Positions 49,517 to 58,731 of a stretch of DNA of 64,000 bases are shown here, in pieces; positions within the stretch are counted from its first letter, which is position 1, and every line of letters begins with the position of its first letter. The translations under genes were made by a program, and so were the position numbers. Source of the stretch: Aurantiochytrium sp. KH105 (lineage: Eukaryota > Sar > Bigyra > Thraustochytrida > Thraustochytriidae); assembly GCA_003116975.1 (NCBI GenBank), contig BGKB01000028.1:186001-250000 (forward strand), read 5' to 3'. The notes under the pieces were generated by a model, which was not told where the DNA came from, ran no database searches, and was given only the letters and a program-made list of their open reading frames with translations.

Positions 49517-50353
49517 CTTTCACCCCCGCTCCGCCATCGACGACCCGCGCCCCGCCTCGCCTCGCCTCGCCCTTCGCCGAGTCTCCGCTCGTCTCGCACG
49601 CCAAGCGAGCGAGTGAGCGAGCGAGGCCCTTTTCATTTCAGGTGCCCTTCCTTTTGGTGCCCTCGTGGTGCCCCCCAAAACATTTGGGGGTCTCCGCAGC
49701 AGATGTCCCAGATTCAAGTACCACTCCGCCGATCCCGTCCCGGCCGGCGAAACCCGCCCGCGTAAAATACCCCGTTGACGCCTTGGTTCCCCCGGTTACG
49801 CCGAGCGGCCCTGTGACGACAGATCTTCCCCCAAGTTCGAAAGACCTCGCTCTCTCCCATCGCAGGGTCCGCGCCGGCCGCCCGTGCCGCTCTGCGCGAG
49901 CCTCCTCGCGGCCTCTCTCCCCGCCGGTCTCTCTCTCTCGCGCGCGGGCCCTCCCCTCCGAACCCTGCTGGCTCTCCCGGCCCAGGGCGACGTGTCCGAT
50001 CGGCCGCGTCCGAGTATAGTGTATCCATCCATCTCGTCCATCCATCCGGCCGTCCGTGCGCGTCTCCGAGCACCCGGACCCGGAGCGCACCGACCCGCCG
50101 GGTCTCTCGCTCTCGCGCTCGCTCTCCTGCTCGTTCCCTCCCGCTCACGCGACACGGGTTCGACGACGCGGGGTCGACGACGCGGGGTTGGCTCGTGCGC
50201 CTTCGCGTTGACACTCGGCAGGGACGCGCTCTTGCGCGCTTGCGCTCTTGCAAACCTGGAACGGGACGCGGGCCCGCGGAATTCTTGCGTGCGAGCGCCG
50301 ACCGACGCAGACGCAGTCGCAGACGAGCATCGAGCGCGAGGGCCGCGGCGAGG
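49517..50353. promoter_or_regulatory. Divergent promoter with simple repeats
   Basis: GAGC/GAGT repeats at 49603-49626, CATC repeats at 50027-50049 and Arg-codon-like GC-rich sequence to 50353. The frame of the right gene is open back to about 50195 but has no ATG there. Confidence 0.45.
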
Positions 50354-51304
50354 ATGCCGGCGGAGAAGAAGCAAAAGCCGAGTCGGCACGGCACGCTGTG
50401 CGAGAATGATACGGTAGATGCCGTCGCCGTGGACACGATCCAGGTGCTCCAGCACTACACCACAGAGGGCACCAAGGACTACTTTGGAGAGGCCGGAAAG
50501 CTACCGCCAGAGGCCGCACAAATGCATTCACCACGATACGTCGTGTACCACACGTTTAGGGACGAAAAGGATGACACGGACTGGATTGGGCTCAAGCTCA
50601 GTTCGAACAGCACCAAAGGTTCGCCACCTGCAGTACCACTGGTCCCCGGCGAGTATAAGATTGAGCTCAAGCTCCCCAAAGATCTTAATCGTAACGTCGC
50701 CTACGACACCGCGGGCGCCATTATTGGAGGCATCTCCACGCTCGGGGCGCAGGATGAAGAGAAAGCCAATGAGGCCTTTGCGCGCGGACTGCCTACTTCG
50801 TACGTGGATGTTCAGGTCATTGCAGGCGCGAAAAAGTACGCTGTGCTCTCGACTCGCGGCATACTCGATCTGGGGTTACATTCGAGCTTTGTTCGCTCCT
50901 TTTGCGTGCAGCCGCACGACGGAGATGTCACGCTGCAGGTGAAAATGCACAGCCACACCGTGTTGAAACGTCTCAAGGTGGAGGCCAAGCTGTACAGACG
51001 TGATTTTCACGCCAAGGAAATGGACGCGGCCGAGGCGCGCAGAAGAGCAACCGCAAAACGCGGCAAGGCGATCTTGCATCAAGCTCTCGCCGCCGCTGCA
51101 GATACGCCGCGCCAGCGTCTCGATCCAGACGTTGATATTCGCCATGTAGTTGAAAGTTTCTACGGCGATATGGCTCCTGAGCGTCTTCCTAATCTTGACT
51201 TTGTTTTTCGGCACTTTGCCGGACGAGACGACGACCTCATCAACACTATTGAGGCCAAGTATGGCGTTCGATTCGATCGACGAGGCAACTATATCAATCG
51301 CTAA
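50354..51304 (+). CDS. Conserved-looking soluble protein, function unknown
   Basis: 316 residues from the ATG at 50354 (MPAEKKQKPSRHG). I do not recognise the family. It has no signal peptide or membrane helix. The middle (about 55-215) looks like a beta-rich folded domain (PRYVVYHTFRDEKDDTDWIG, EYKIELKLPKD, TLQVKMHSHTVLKRLKVEAK). An Ala/Arg-rich helix follows, and the end reads VVESFYGDMAPERLPNLDFV, FRHFAGRDDDLINTIEAKYG. That last element, an F-Y ... F-x-G-R-D-D-D-L-I-x-x-I-x-x-K-Y-G helix pair, resembles a short C-terminal motif seen at the ends of many stramenopile proteins. It may be a protein-protein contact. A GC-rich 5' leader lies upstream. Confidence 0.75.
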   Translation: MPAEKKQKPSRHGTLCENDTVDAVAVDTIQVLQHYTTEGTKDYFGEAGKLPPEAAQMHSPRYVVYHTFRDEKDDTDWIGLKLSSNSTKGSPPAVPLVPGEYKIELKLPKDLNRNVAYDTAGAIIGGISTLGAQDEEKANEAFARGLPTSYVDVQVIAGAKKYAVLSTRGILDLGLHSSFVRSFCVQPHDGDVTLQVKMHSHTVLKRLKVEAKLYRRDFHAKEMDAAEARRRATAKRGKAILHQALAAAADTPRQRLDPDVDIRHVVESFYGDMAPERLPNLDFVFRHFAGRDDDLINTIEAKYGVRFDRRGNYINR

Positions 51305-51496
51305 ATGTGCTGGTGCGCTGCGAACGACACGTTGCAATGTGTTTCATCCATTTAATGCCCTCTTTGTTGACGAATCTTACCTGCGCCTTACATCTTTGCT
51401 TTGTTTCTCTCTCGCCCCCTCACCCATCCTGGGAATAATTAGTAGGCCTATCTTTAGCTTCTTTCTTTATTTCTGCTTTGTGATTGATTGTTCTGT

Positions 51497-52859
51497 TCAT
51501 GCATTTTCGAATTGGGCAAGAAGTTCGGAAAGCACACTGCGCGTTGGTTCGTAACGGGCCTCGAAAACGCCATTGTGTGACGACGGCAACACGAGGACGC
51601 GCTCTTCGGATTCCCCATTCGCTGCGGTCTCCTGTGATTCCTGGAACCCCACGGCTTTGAGCACGCCGAGGGGCGCGCCCGCGGCAAAGTCTACAAACAT
51701 GTTGCGAATTGCAGGGTTTGCGAGGCGCAGCTTGCGAAACTTTGCTTCCTCTGGCTTTTGCTTGGCATTGTCAACTACCTTGATCAAGCTGCGCAGCGTT
51801 TTCAGAGTCGCCTCGCGATCAAGTGTCGCTGCGCTCTCGAGTTCGCCCATGGCTTCGGTCAGTGAGGCTGCAGCTGTCTGCAGCAAGAAATCGTGGTCCT
51901 CTGACGCTTGTGGTGTCGACGACAACGTAGACTTGGAAGTACCCTCGGAGGCATCAGGGACCTCCTCTGTTTGCTTTACCGACTCGACCAGTGCGTCATA
52001 CAGCGCAACAGCTTGTTCGTACTTGCTGATGACGTCGGGGTCAACCTTGTCGGAATCGACGCTCCCGGACGAGACTGCGTTGCGGGCAAAGTGAATGGCT
52101 CGCTCAAGTTGGGTCAGGTCGGCTGCGTTAATCGCAGCCTCGAGGGCTTGACCGGCTTGTTGCATGATTTTCTCGGGAGAAGGCGTGCTATCCGCAGAGG
52201 CAACGCTTGCAGAGTCTTCGCTGGGGCCCTGCAGTCCTTGAAGATTTGCTGCGGTGCGCCCGGCCGCGGCACTGTGCATTGTCGATTCGTAAGGGTTAAA
52301 TCCGCTTCGTTCGAGCTCCTTTGCTTGAGCCTGCATTTCCTTGGAAACGGCGCCATCCTGGTCGATGCCAGCAAGTGACTCCCGCTCCGAATTGGCTGCA
52401 GTCCCGCCTCCGCTGATGGAGCGCCCAATTTGGGCATCAGCTGCACGCTGGTCCTTGTCGCGCTTTTCACGCTGCCTTGCAAGGCGTTCATCCCATGCTT
52501 GCGTTCTCTTTTCCGCGGCTGCTTGTTGTTGTGCGCGTTGTGCGGCATGTTCTTCCGCCGTCTTCGGGACTGGCTTGTGTTTCACAGGCCTACCAAGCCT
52601 CGTGCGGCTCGCGCTCGCCCTCGTGCTCGAAGGTTTTGTCTGCTGCTGTTGTGTACTTTTGATTGTCGCACCGCTGTTGCTTGCGCCACCGTTATCGCTT
52701 CGCAACGAATGTCCCTCGCCCTGGAAGGCCTTGTGGCTCTTGCTGTTGCCCTGTAGGTTGAAGTCGTCGCCGTCGTCGTGGCATCACCGTCGCGTTCATG
52801 CCAAATGTCAGTGCCTTCTTCTCTTCTTGGACGCCTCGGCGCGCAGGAGCGGACGTCAT
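51497..52859 (-). CDS. PUB-domain protein, probably p97/Cdc48-binding
   Basis: The main frame is 52750-51497. No ATG precedes its first 160 codons, so I infer a first exon at 52859-52788 (MTSAPARRGVQEEKKALTFG) joined across a 37-base intron (52787-52751, GTGATG ... CTACAG), which keeps frame and gives 441 residues. The first half is Q/R/A-rich and helical, with FNPYESTMHSA at about 195. A helical region follows. The PUB domain (about 325-415) reads LLQTAAASLTEAMGELESAA, TLKTLRSLIKVVDNAKQ, EEAKFRKLRLANPAIRNMFV and APLGVLKAVGFQ. PUB domains (PNGase, UBXN6, HOIP) bind the C-terminal tail of p97/Cdc48, so a role in ubiquitin-linked extraction or ER-associated degradation is likely. The first exon is the weak part of the model. 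Confidence 0.8.
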
Positions 52860-53278
52860 GGAACACAGGTTGCAGACCTTCCGCGCGCGCAACGTACCAT
52901 CGTGTATGTTCCGAGCGACGGTCGAACGATACCTCGCTCTGTCAATTTTGGATTTTGGTTCTACGAGAACCTGTCTGCAGCGGCCAAAAACCAAAAAACA
53001 ACTTCAAGCAATCAACGAGGACCTACTTTCTGGAAAATGATGGCACGCAGAGACACGCGGAGGCGGAGAGCAGTCTTGATCCGCTAAGAAGCTGGCCCCA
53101 ATCAAGAGAGCAGAGAGTCAAGGCATAGCTTATAATGTACTATCTATCTCATAGTCGTCGAGGCATCAACAAAATTCCAGGTTCTCGTAACTGCAGCGCT
53201 TGCTAGCTGCCCTGTTTTTAGTCAAACTAACAGTAAAGCACCTCCTTTTTGACGAATAATGTATTGCATTGTGTTGTA
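52860..53278. other. Gap between two minus-strand genes
   Basis: Promoter of the PUB gene and 3' end of the EF-hand gene. No gene seen. Confidence 0.35.
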
Positions 53279-53749
53279 TCAGCTTAAAAGTTGCTGGAAT
53301 TCATCAAAGTCGATCGTTCCTGATCCATCGAGATCGATCTGATTGACAAGATGTTGAATGTCAATGGTCAGACCAAAATCATGCTTGACGATCTTTACGA
53401 GCTTGTCCGTATCAACAATTCCCACTGGCTTGCTCGACGAGTCTGCCGGGCGATCGCCGCCAACGGCCACCCATGCATCCATGACTTCGCTGTCCTCGTT
53501 GCTCTCTGCAAGTTCTTTTTGCCGTGCAATGACCTCGAGAAACTCGGAAAAATTGATGGAATTATCGTCGTTCGTGTCGACGCTCGAAATCATCTGGAAT
53601 ATCTCCTCATCCGTCGGGCTTTGACCCATCGCCTTGAGACAGTCTTTGAGCTCCCACTGGTCGATTGATCCCGACCGGTCCTGGTCGAAAAGCAAAAAGG
53701 ACTCTTTACAAGCGTCGATCTCCTCTTGTGTGAGCCGCAGATGCGCCAT
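53279..53749 (-). CDS. Calmodulin-like EF-hand protein
   Basis: 156 residues, ATG at 53749. EF-hand 1 loop DQDRSGSIDQWE and EF-hand 2 loop DTNDDNSINFSE are complete. The third loop region (VDTDKLVKIVKH) has lost the calcium ligands. EF-hand 4 DLDGSGTIDFDE is complete. An acidic insert with VMDAWVAVGGDRPAD lies between the lobes. The M-D-A-W-x-x-x-G-G-x block recalls calmodulin-like light chains of outer-arm dynein docking complexes (DC3 type), which would fit a flagellated life stage. That identity is a guess; calcium sensing by three sites is better supported. Confidence 0.85.
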   Translation of the reverse strand: MAHLRLTQEEIDACKESFLLFDQDRSGSIDQWELKDCLKAMGQSPTDEEIFQMISSVDTNDDNSINFSEFLEVIARQKELAESNEDSEVMDAWVAVGGDRPADSSSKPVGIVDTDKLVKIVKHDFGLTIDIQHLVNQIDLDGSGTIDFDEFQQLLS

Positions 53750-54530
53750 CTTTGGAACGCGACCGCGCTAGCGCCCGGACCGAGCGAGCTAGCTGGTCTC
53801 GCGACCGCGCGTTGCTGAGCTTTATGTCTGCTCTACGGATTTGCCGGATCACCGTACACATCAAAGTCACACGCTCCTTCACATCCAGAATGAATAGAAG
53901 GAGGAAAAAATGGCCGTTTTTTTTTTGAAGAAATTGACAGTGACGTGAATGCAAGAACGAAAGGCTGCCTGAACCTCTCGCACGCCAGAAGCCATTGAGC
54001 TACGGCAACATGGGGATGATCAGGAATGCCGGGCTCGCCAGATAAAAGAATAGAAAGTTGATCAGCCAAGAGTATAGACTGCAGCAGCAGCATCATTGTC
54101 GACCATGCGTCTTTAAAGCCATCAAATGGATGTGTCAGCGAAAAGTCCACTTTCGCCAGATGCTTTTTCGATGGTATCTTTTGGCGGAAAGTAATTAACA
54201 CGGTCAAATGCCCTCTCAGACAAGGCTGGTGCTGTTATACGGATCAAAGCGAGCGTCGTCTTCAAATAACATCTCCAGCACGAGGCTATGAAATATTCTT
54301 TTCCGGCGATTTGGACCAACTTGAACCAGCACACATTCGCTGTTCGAAGGACGGACGTATCTGTGCGCGTGTCAATGGAACAAAGCATAGAACACAGAAC
54401 TTGAAGATGACCGTCCCGTGCCCGTGACCCCTGACGTGGTCTCAAGGAGATGGCATAAGATGCAACGAACTTGCTCCCAGAACCCAGTCGAGCCCGATCG
54501 GACACGCGGAAGACTCGCTAGGCAGCCAAG
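53750..54530. promoter_or_regulatory. Divergent intergenic region
   Basis: No supported gene. A minus frame 53833-54207 (begins with GTG; contains WSTMMLLLQSILLADQLSI) is open for 124 codons but has no upstream ATG in frame and no recognisable family. Confidence 0.35.
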
Positions 54531-55037
54531 ATGGGAGGCGCACTCGGCGTGGAGCGCAAGGCGAACGAAGTGCGTGACCTCGGCCTGCAGTACCTCGCCG
54601 CGCAGCGCGAGATGCAGATGGCTTTGAACTTGGCGCAAGCCCGAGACTTTTTGCAGTATCTTGCGGGGCTCTGGACGGGCTGCGCTACGCTGGGCGTGGT
54701 CACTGCGCTGCGTGGCAAGTTTCCCAAGCCCTTGGCAGTGCCCATTGGCGTGCTTCCTCTTGTTATGATCTACCAGGCGGACATGGCCTACTTTACCAAG
54801 ATTCGTCGCGTGTGCAAGGAGGCCGAGCACATTATGGTTGACGAGCGCTGGCGTTTCGTGCCGCCGACGAAGGCGCCCTTTTACAAATTCTACGAGAATG
54901 AAGCTGCATTTCTCGACTCGCAACCTATGAAACTTGGCGACCGGGTTGGCTCTTACTGGCCAGCTTATGTGCGTGGTTTTTTGGAGACGCCCCCTTTCCA
55001 GGCCGCGGACGAACCTTTCAGGAGCGAGACCCCATAA
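54531..55037 (+). CDS. PLGRKT-like (DUF2368) membrane protein
   Basis: 168 residues, ATG at 54531. It is laid out like the plasminogen receptor PLGRKT (147 residues in human): an N-terminal helix (VRDLGLQYLAAQREMQMALN then LAQARDFLQYLAGLW), two membrane helices (about 45-62 and 68-86, PLAVPIGVLPLVMIYQADM), then KIRRVCKEAEHIMVDERWRF and P-P. It lacks the C-terminal lysine that binds plasminogen in animals, as expected outside vertebrates. The C-terminal 50 residues (GSYWPAYVRGFLETPPF) are extra. The MGG start could be myristoylated. Animal and protist members are found at the mitochondrial or plasma membrane; the ancestral role is unknown. Confidence 0.75.
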   Translation: MGGALGVERKANEVRDLGLQYLAAQREMQMALNLAQARDFLQYLAGLWTGCATLGVVTALRGKFPKPLAVPIGVLPLVMIYQADMAYFTKIRRVCKEAEHIMVDERWRFVPPTKAPFYKFYENEAAFLDSQPMKLGDRVGSYWPAYVRGFLETPPFQAADEPFRSETP

Positions 55038-55460
55038 GGCGAAGACCTGTAAAGAACTTGCACTTTTTTAGAAGTAAGAAAGAATCATTGTTTTATCAAT
55101 TCATTCACATGTCAGCTGCTCTGGCTGCACTTTTGTTGCCACTTTTGATTTTAAAATCTCGAGGGAGAGAGAGAAGGGAAGCTCGGGGGGAGATCGATCT
55201 GCTCACTTTGTCTGCGTAACCAACTTGCATTCCTAAATCAAAATGACCCTCTTTCGCTTCGTCTTTTGGAGATCAGAAATAAAAAGCGCAATACAATTGT
55301 CCTGCAACAAAGGAGGGTACAGCTTTGGATAAAAGAAAAGAGAGGAAGAAAGGACGAAGTAAATAAAGGTGAGAACGAAGGGCATCGAGTGCGCGAGTCC
55401 TTCGCAAGGGGGCGAGTCGAGGTTTGTGCGTGTCTCTGTGCATCGCTCCATAGTCCCAGG
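55038..55460. other. Convergent 3' ends
   Basis: A/T-rich 3' regions of the PLGRKT-like (+) and sulfotransferase-like (-) genes; no other feature. Confidence 0.4.
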
Positions 55461-57623
55461 TTAGGAGGCGCTGTCGGCACTTTTACTCGCTAGATCAGCG
55501 CGCGCCTTTGCAATAGCATTGTTCTGCGCAATCAGCGCGAGGCGAGCGACCTCTTCGTCTGAAAGACCCTTGCCAGAATTCGCGACCTCCGCAGCGACCT
55601 TGGCGGCGCGGCCGGCTCTTAGAATGATGGCCTCCTCCGTATTAAAGTCGTCAATCAGCTCTTCCGGGAAATAGAGCATATCGCTAATGAGAGTGAATTG
55701 GTTGTCTGTCAACTTGACCTTCCACGAGTCAGTGTTCTTCTTGCCAAACTCAAGATAGGACTGCATCAAAGTCTCATTAAAGTGCTGCCCCAGCGGAGAC
55801 TCTGGATCCACGTTGAGATGCTTGACGAGCCGAGGGCACTCTTCAAGGGGCTGTTTGATGAGATCCTCATAGTTGAATTGCTCGATAAAGGCGTCATCGA
55901 TCGAGCGCAGGCTCTCGCGCAACAGCGACCACGACATGCCCAGGGAGCGCGTCTGCGAGTTCACCGTGCCAAAGTTGCGGTTGATCGACGAAGACACAAT
56001 CGCAGCTCCTAGTGCGCGACGCAGAACCACTACGCGAAAGTCTACGCCGGCCTCCTCGCCGATTTTCACGAGCTCGTACAGGTCAATGTTGCAAATCGGA
56101 CGCGCAAACTTTTTCATGTAGCACCGCGGACCACCCCACGGGTACGAATACATGTTGACTGCCGCCTCTGTGAAGACAGTGTTCAGAAAGAACAACTTGC
56201 TCCCGTCCGATGTATTGGTGTTGTGCAATCCACGCAAAACATTGACGAGTCGCTCGCGCGCCGGGCCATGTTCTTCCAGGCTGTCGTCGCGCCAACGTGA
56301 GTCTGCGAGATAGTCCGTCAAGGTGTCGTAAAGCTCGCGCGTCGTGTGCTTGCGGCCGAGGGTCGACATCATGTGGTGTCCCGAGCCCTCAACGCCCGCG
56401 ACGAAGACCACCGTCGGGATTTTCGCGTCAGGGTCCGTGGATGATCCGGCAAAGACCGTCTTTTTTAGCTTTTCGCCGAGGAAAAGCTCGTTCGCTAGAA
56501 TAGAGGGCACATGGCTTTTGGAAACGACGTCGAGGCGGTCGCCAATGGGGCTTCGAAAGCATTTGAGCGCCGGCTCCGACAGCTCTTCATTGTTCAAAAA
56601 CTTGGCCCGCACGCGCGCGCTCGCGCTCGAGGTCTCGAGCCTCGAGTCGTGAAGCAGTCTCTTGACACGCGAGGTCGCGCGGCACTCTGACACAATGACT
56701 TCCGCGTATTGCAGCTTGCCCAGCTGATGGCTCAGATCACTCAACGCGACGAGGAGGAGGATCTCCTTGTACACGCCCCGCTTGGCGAGTAGTGTGTTAA
56801 AGCGCGGGCAACCCTCGTTGGAAAAGGCTGCTGTAGCCGTATCGTGGCCCACGGTCACGAGATAGCGCACACGAACGCCTGTTTTGTGGCATAGTCTTTC
56901 AAGTGTGACCAGATCGGGCCGCAGCAAGAACCATGGGACGGTGATGCGAGTAGCCGGTTCGCCTGTCGGGCCCATGAGGTACTTTCGGTTTGCGAGTTCG
57001 CGCGCCACCTGCAGCGAGCACCGCTGTGAGGGTTTGATCGCCATCGGAAAGGTGTACTGATAATTTCGCGCGGTCGAGGAAAACGTGCAGCGATCCGTGG
57101 GATCAAGCTTGCTTAGCGCACTGATGAGCGCCTCCTTGGCCTTGACATAGTGGAGGCCGTCGGAAAATTGCGTCCACAGTCCGCGCATGGCCTCGTTAAC
57201 CGCCTGGCACTTGACGGACTGCGAGGACACCTGCAGCGTGTTGCTCGCGTTCGTGGCGTGGGTCCCGGTCAGCACGGTCAGCACCGGCCCCTCTTGCCTT
57301 CTGTACGCCTGCACATCTTCCGGCGAATTGCGCGCTTTCTTCTGCGTGCCCGCCATTCCTGCCTCCTCCTCCTCCTCCGCGAGGAGCTGCGACGCGTGCC
57401 ACGCGTTCATGCCGTCCTCCGCGCCGAGCCGGAGCTCCTCCGCGCCGCGCAGAGGTCCGCCTCCATCATCAACCTCATCGGCCCCAACATGCCAATCCCC
57501 GCGCCCCGACGACGCGGACGAGGAGACCGCCGCCGCCGCCGCCGCCGCCGCCTCCGCCCCGCCGCCCAGCGCCGCCGCCACCGCCGCCGCCGCCGCCGCC
57601 CAGCGCAGCCGCCGCCGCTGCAT
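55461..57623 (-). CDS. Sulfotransferase-like P-loop protein of the secretory pathway
   Basis: 720 residues, ATG at 57623. An N-terminal signal or signal-anchor (WAAAAAAVAAALGGGAEAAA) leads into an Ala-rich stretch and a region with paired cysteines (SVKCQAVNEAMRGL, DRCTFSST, PSQRCSLQVARE). From about 405, PTVVFVAGVEGSGHHMMSTL is a P-loop like the 5'-phosphosulfate-binding loop of sulfotransferases. Then come FRVVVLRRALGAAIVSS, resembling the 3'-phosphate-binding block (R and S), and FIEQFNYEDLIKQPLEECPR, like the conserved Y-E-D-L block. The end is helical and soluble. It would transfer sulfate from PAPS to sugars or proteins in the Golgi. Thraustochytrids make sulfated wall polysaccharides, so this fits, but the substrate is inference. 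Confidence 0.75.
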   Translation of the reverse strand: MQRRRLRWAAAAAAVAAALGGGAEAAAAAAAAVSSSASSGRGDWHVGADEVDDGGGPLRGAEELRLGAEDGMNAWHASQLLAEEEEEAGMAGTQKKARNSPEDVQAYRRQEGPVLTVLTGTHATNASNTLQVSSQSVKCQAVNEAMRGLWTQFSDGLHYVKAKEALISALSKLDPTDRCTFSSTARNYQYTFPMAIKPSQRCSLQVARELANRKYLMGPTGEPATRITVPWFLLRPDLVTLERLCHKTGVRVRYLVTVGHDTATAAFSNEGCPRFNTLLAKRGVYKEILLLVALSDLSHQLGKLQYAEVIVSECRATSRVKRLLHDSRLETSSASARVRAKFLNNEELSEPALKCFRSPIGDRLDVVSKSHVPSILANELFLGEKLKKTVFAGSSTDPDAKIPTVVFVAGVEGSGHHMMSTLGRKHTTRELYDTLTDYLADSRWRDDSLEEHGPARERLVNVLRGLHNTNTSDGSKLFFLNTVFTEAAVNMYSYPWGGPRCYMKKFARPICNIDLYELVKIGEEAGVDFRVVVLRRALGAAIVSSSINRNFGTVNSQTRSLGMSWSLLRESLRSIDDAFIEQFNYEDLIKQPLEECPRLVKHLNVDPESPLGQHFNETLMQSYLEFGKKNTDSWKVKLTDNQFTLISDMLYFPEELIDDFNTEEAIILRAGRAAKVAAEVANSGKGLSDEEVARLALIAQNNAIAKARADLASKSADSAS

Positions 57624-58731
57624 CGCGCCGTCCAGGTCCGCGTCGAGTCGGGTCTGCTCCTCCTCCTCTCCCTGCGCTGCGCCTCGCCTGGATTCGCATT
57701 CCCCGTCCTCTGCACGGTCACAAGAGTCGCGGTTATCCGGCGCCCGGCTTTGCTGTGAGGCGCGGCTTATTTATTCACTTCAAAATCCATGTTCTCGCGC
57801 ATACCGCGGACGGCGACTATGCGCGAAGCGAGGCCGCGACATGGACGCTCTCGGCGCGGACGGAGGGCGACCGGGCGAGAGCGGGGAGGGCCTGCAGCTC
57901 GCATCGCCCGGCTTGCGGTCTTCGTGGGAGGGTCTCGTTGTTGTAGAGGTTGTGTGTGATGAGGACCAGGTTCACTCTAGCCGGGGAGTTCTTGGTGGGG
58001 TTCTTGAGGTTCGACTTCGACGTTGGGACGACTTGGGTGACTTGAAGAAGGCGCGCACAAGGAGCGAAATCGGATGAGGGTGGGCGTTGGGTGGTATATG
58101 TGTGCAGCGGGGCTCGTTCTCGGCGATGCCATAGATCCCCACGACTGGATGGGTGGATGGATGTTCACAAGTCGTGGAGGCGAGGAGACTGACTCCATGA
58201 TGGACGGACGGTGCATGTCCGACCAGCGGAAGAGGGAGGCGAGTTCGAAGGAAAGCAGGCAAGGAGCTTCGAGCAGGCAAGGAACTTCGCAAGCAATAGA
58301 ACACAAGAAAGCAAGCTAAAATCAAGCAAGCTAAAATCAAGCAAGCTGGCTAGCTGCCACGCTAGCTTAGCGGGCCGGCAATTCTTTCTCAAGCCAGAAT
58401 AAAAATAAGATGAAATAAAAGGGGGGGGGGGGGGGGGGCGAGAAACAACTTGAAACTTCGTGGTGACGTTGACGTGGTGTCAAGGTGAAATATTCTTCAC
58501 GGCTACGATGCCGTCTTTGATCGATTGACCCTGAGGCAAAAGAGTCTCTGGTTATTTGCCAGGACACGCATGAAGAACAGCAGGCATCTCTCACGCGTTC
58601 TTCTCTCGTTCTTCCCCTCAGGCAGAAGACAAGAAAAAATTGGTCGCCCTGCCTCTTCTCTCCTCGCCATGCCGCAACAATATATCAGGACGGAGAACTG
58701 TGCTACTAGGCCTATCAAATCTATAATTAAA
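57624..58731. promoter_or_regulatory. Intergenic region with tandem repeats
   Basis: Promoter of the sulfotransferase-like gene and 3' end of VWA8. It holds three copies of a 15-base AAGCAAGCTAAAATC unit at 58309-58348 and a long G homopolymer at about 58421-58438. No gene supported. Confidence 0.45.

Noticed and set aside
53833-54207. Minus-strand frame with a hydrophobic stretch
   Set aside because: No ATG, no family, no context; kept only as a note in the gap entry.
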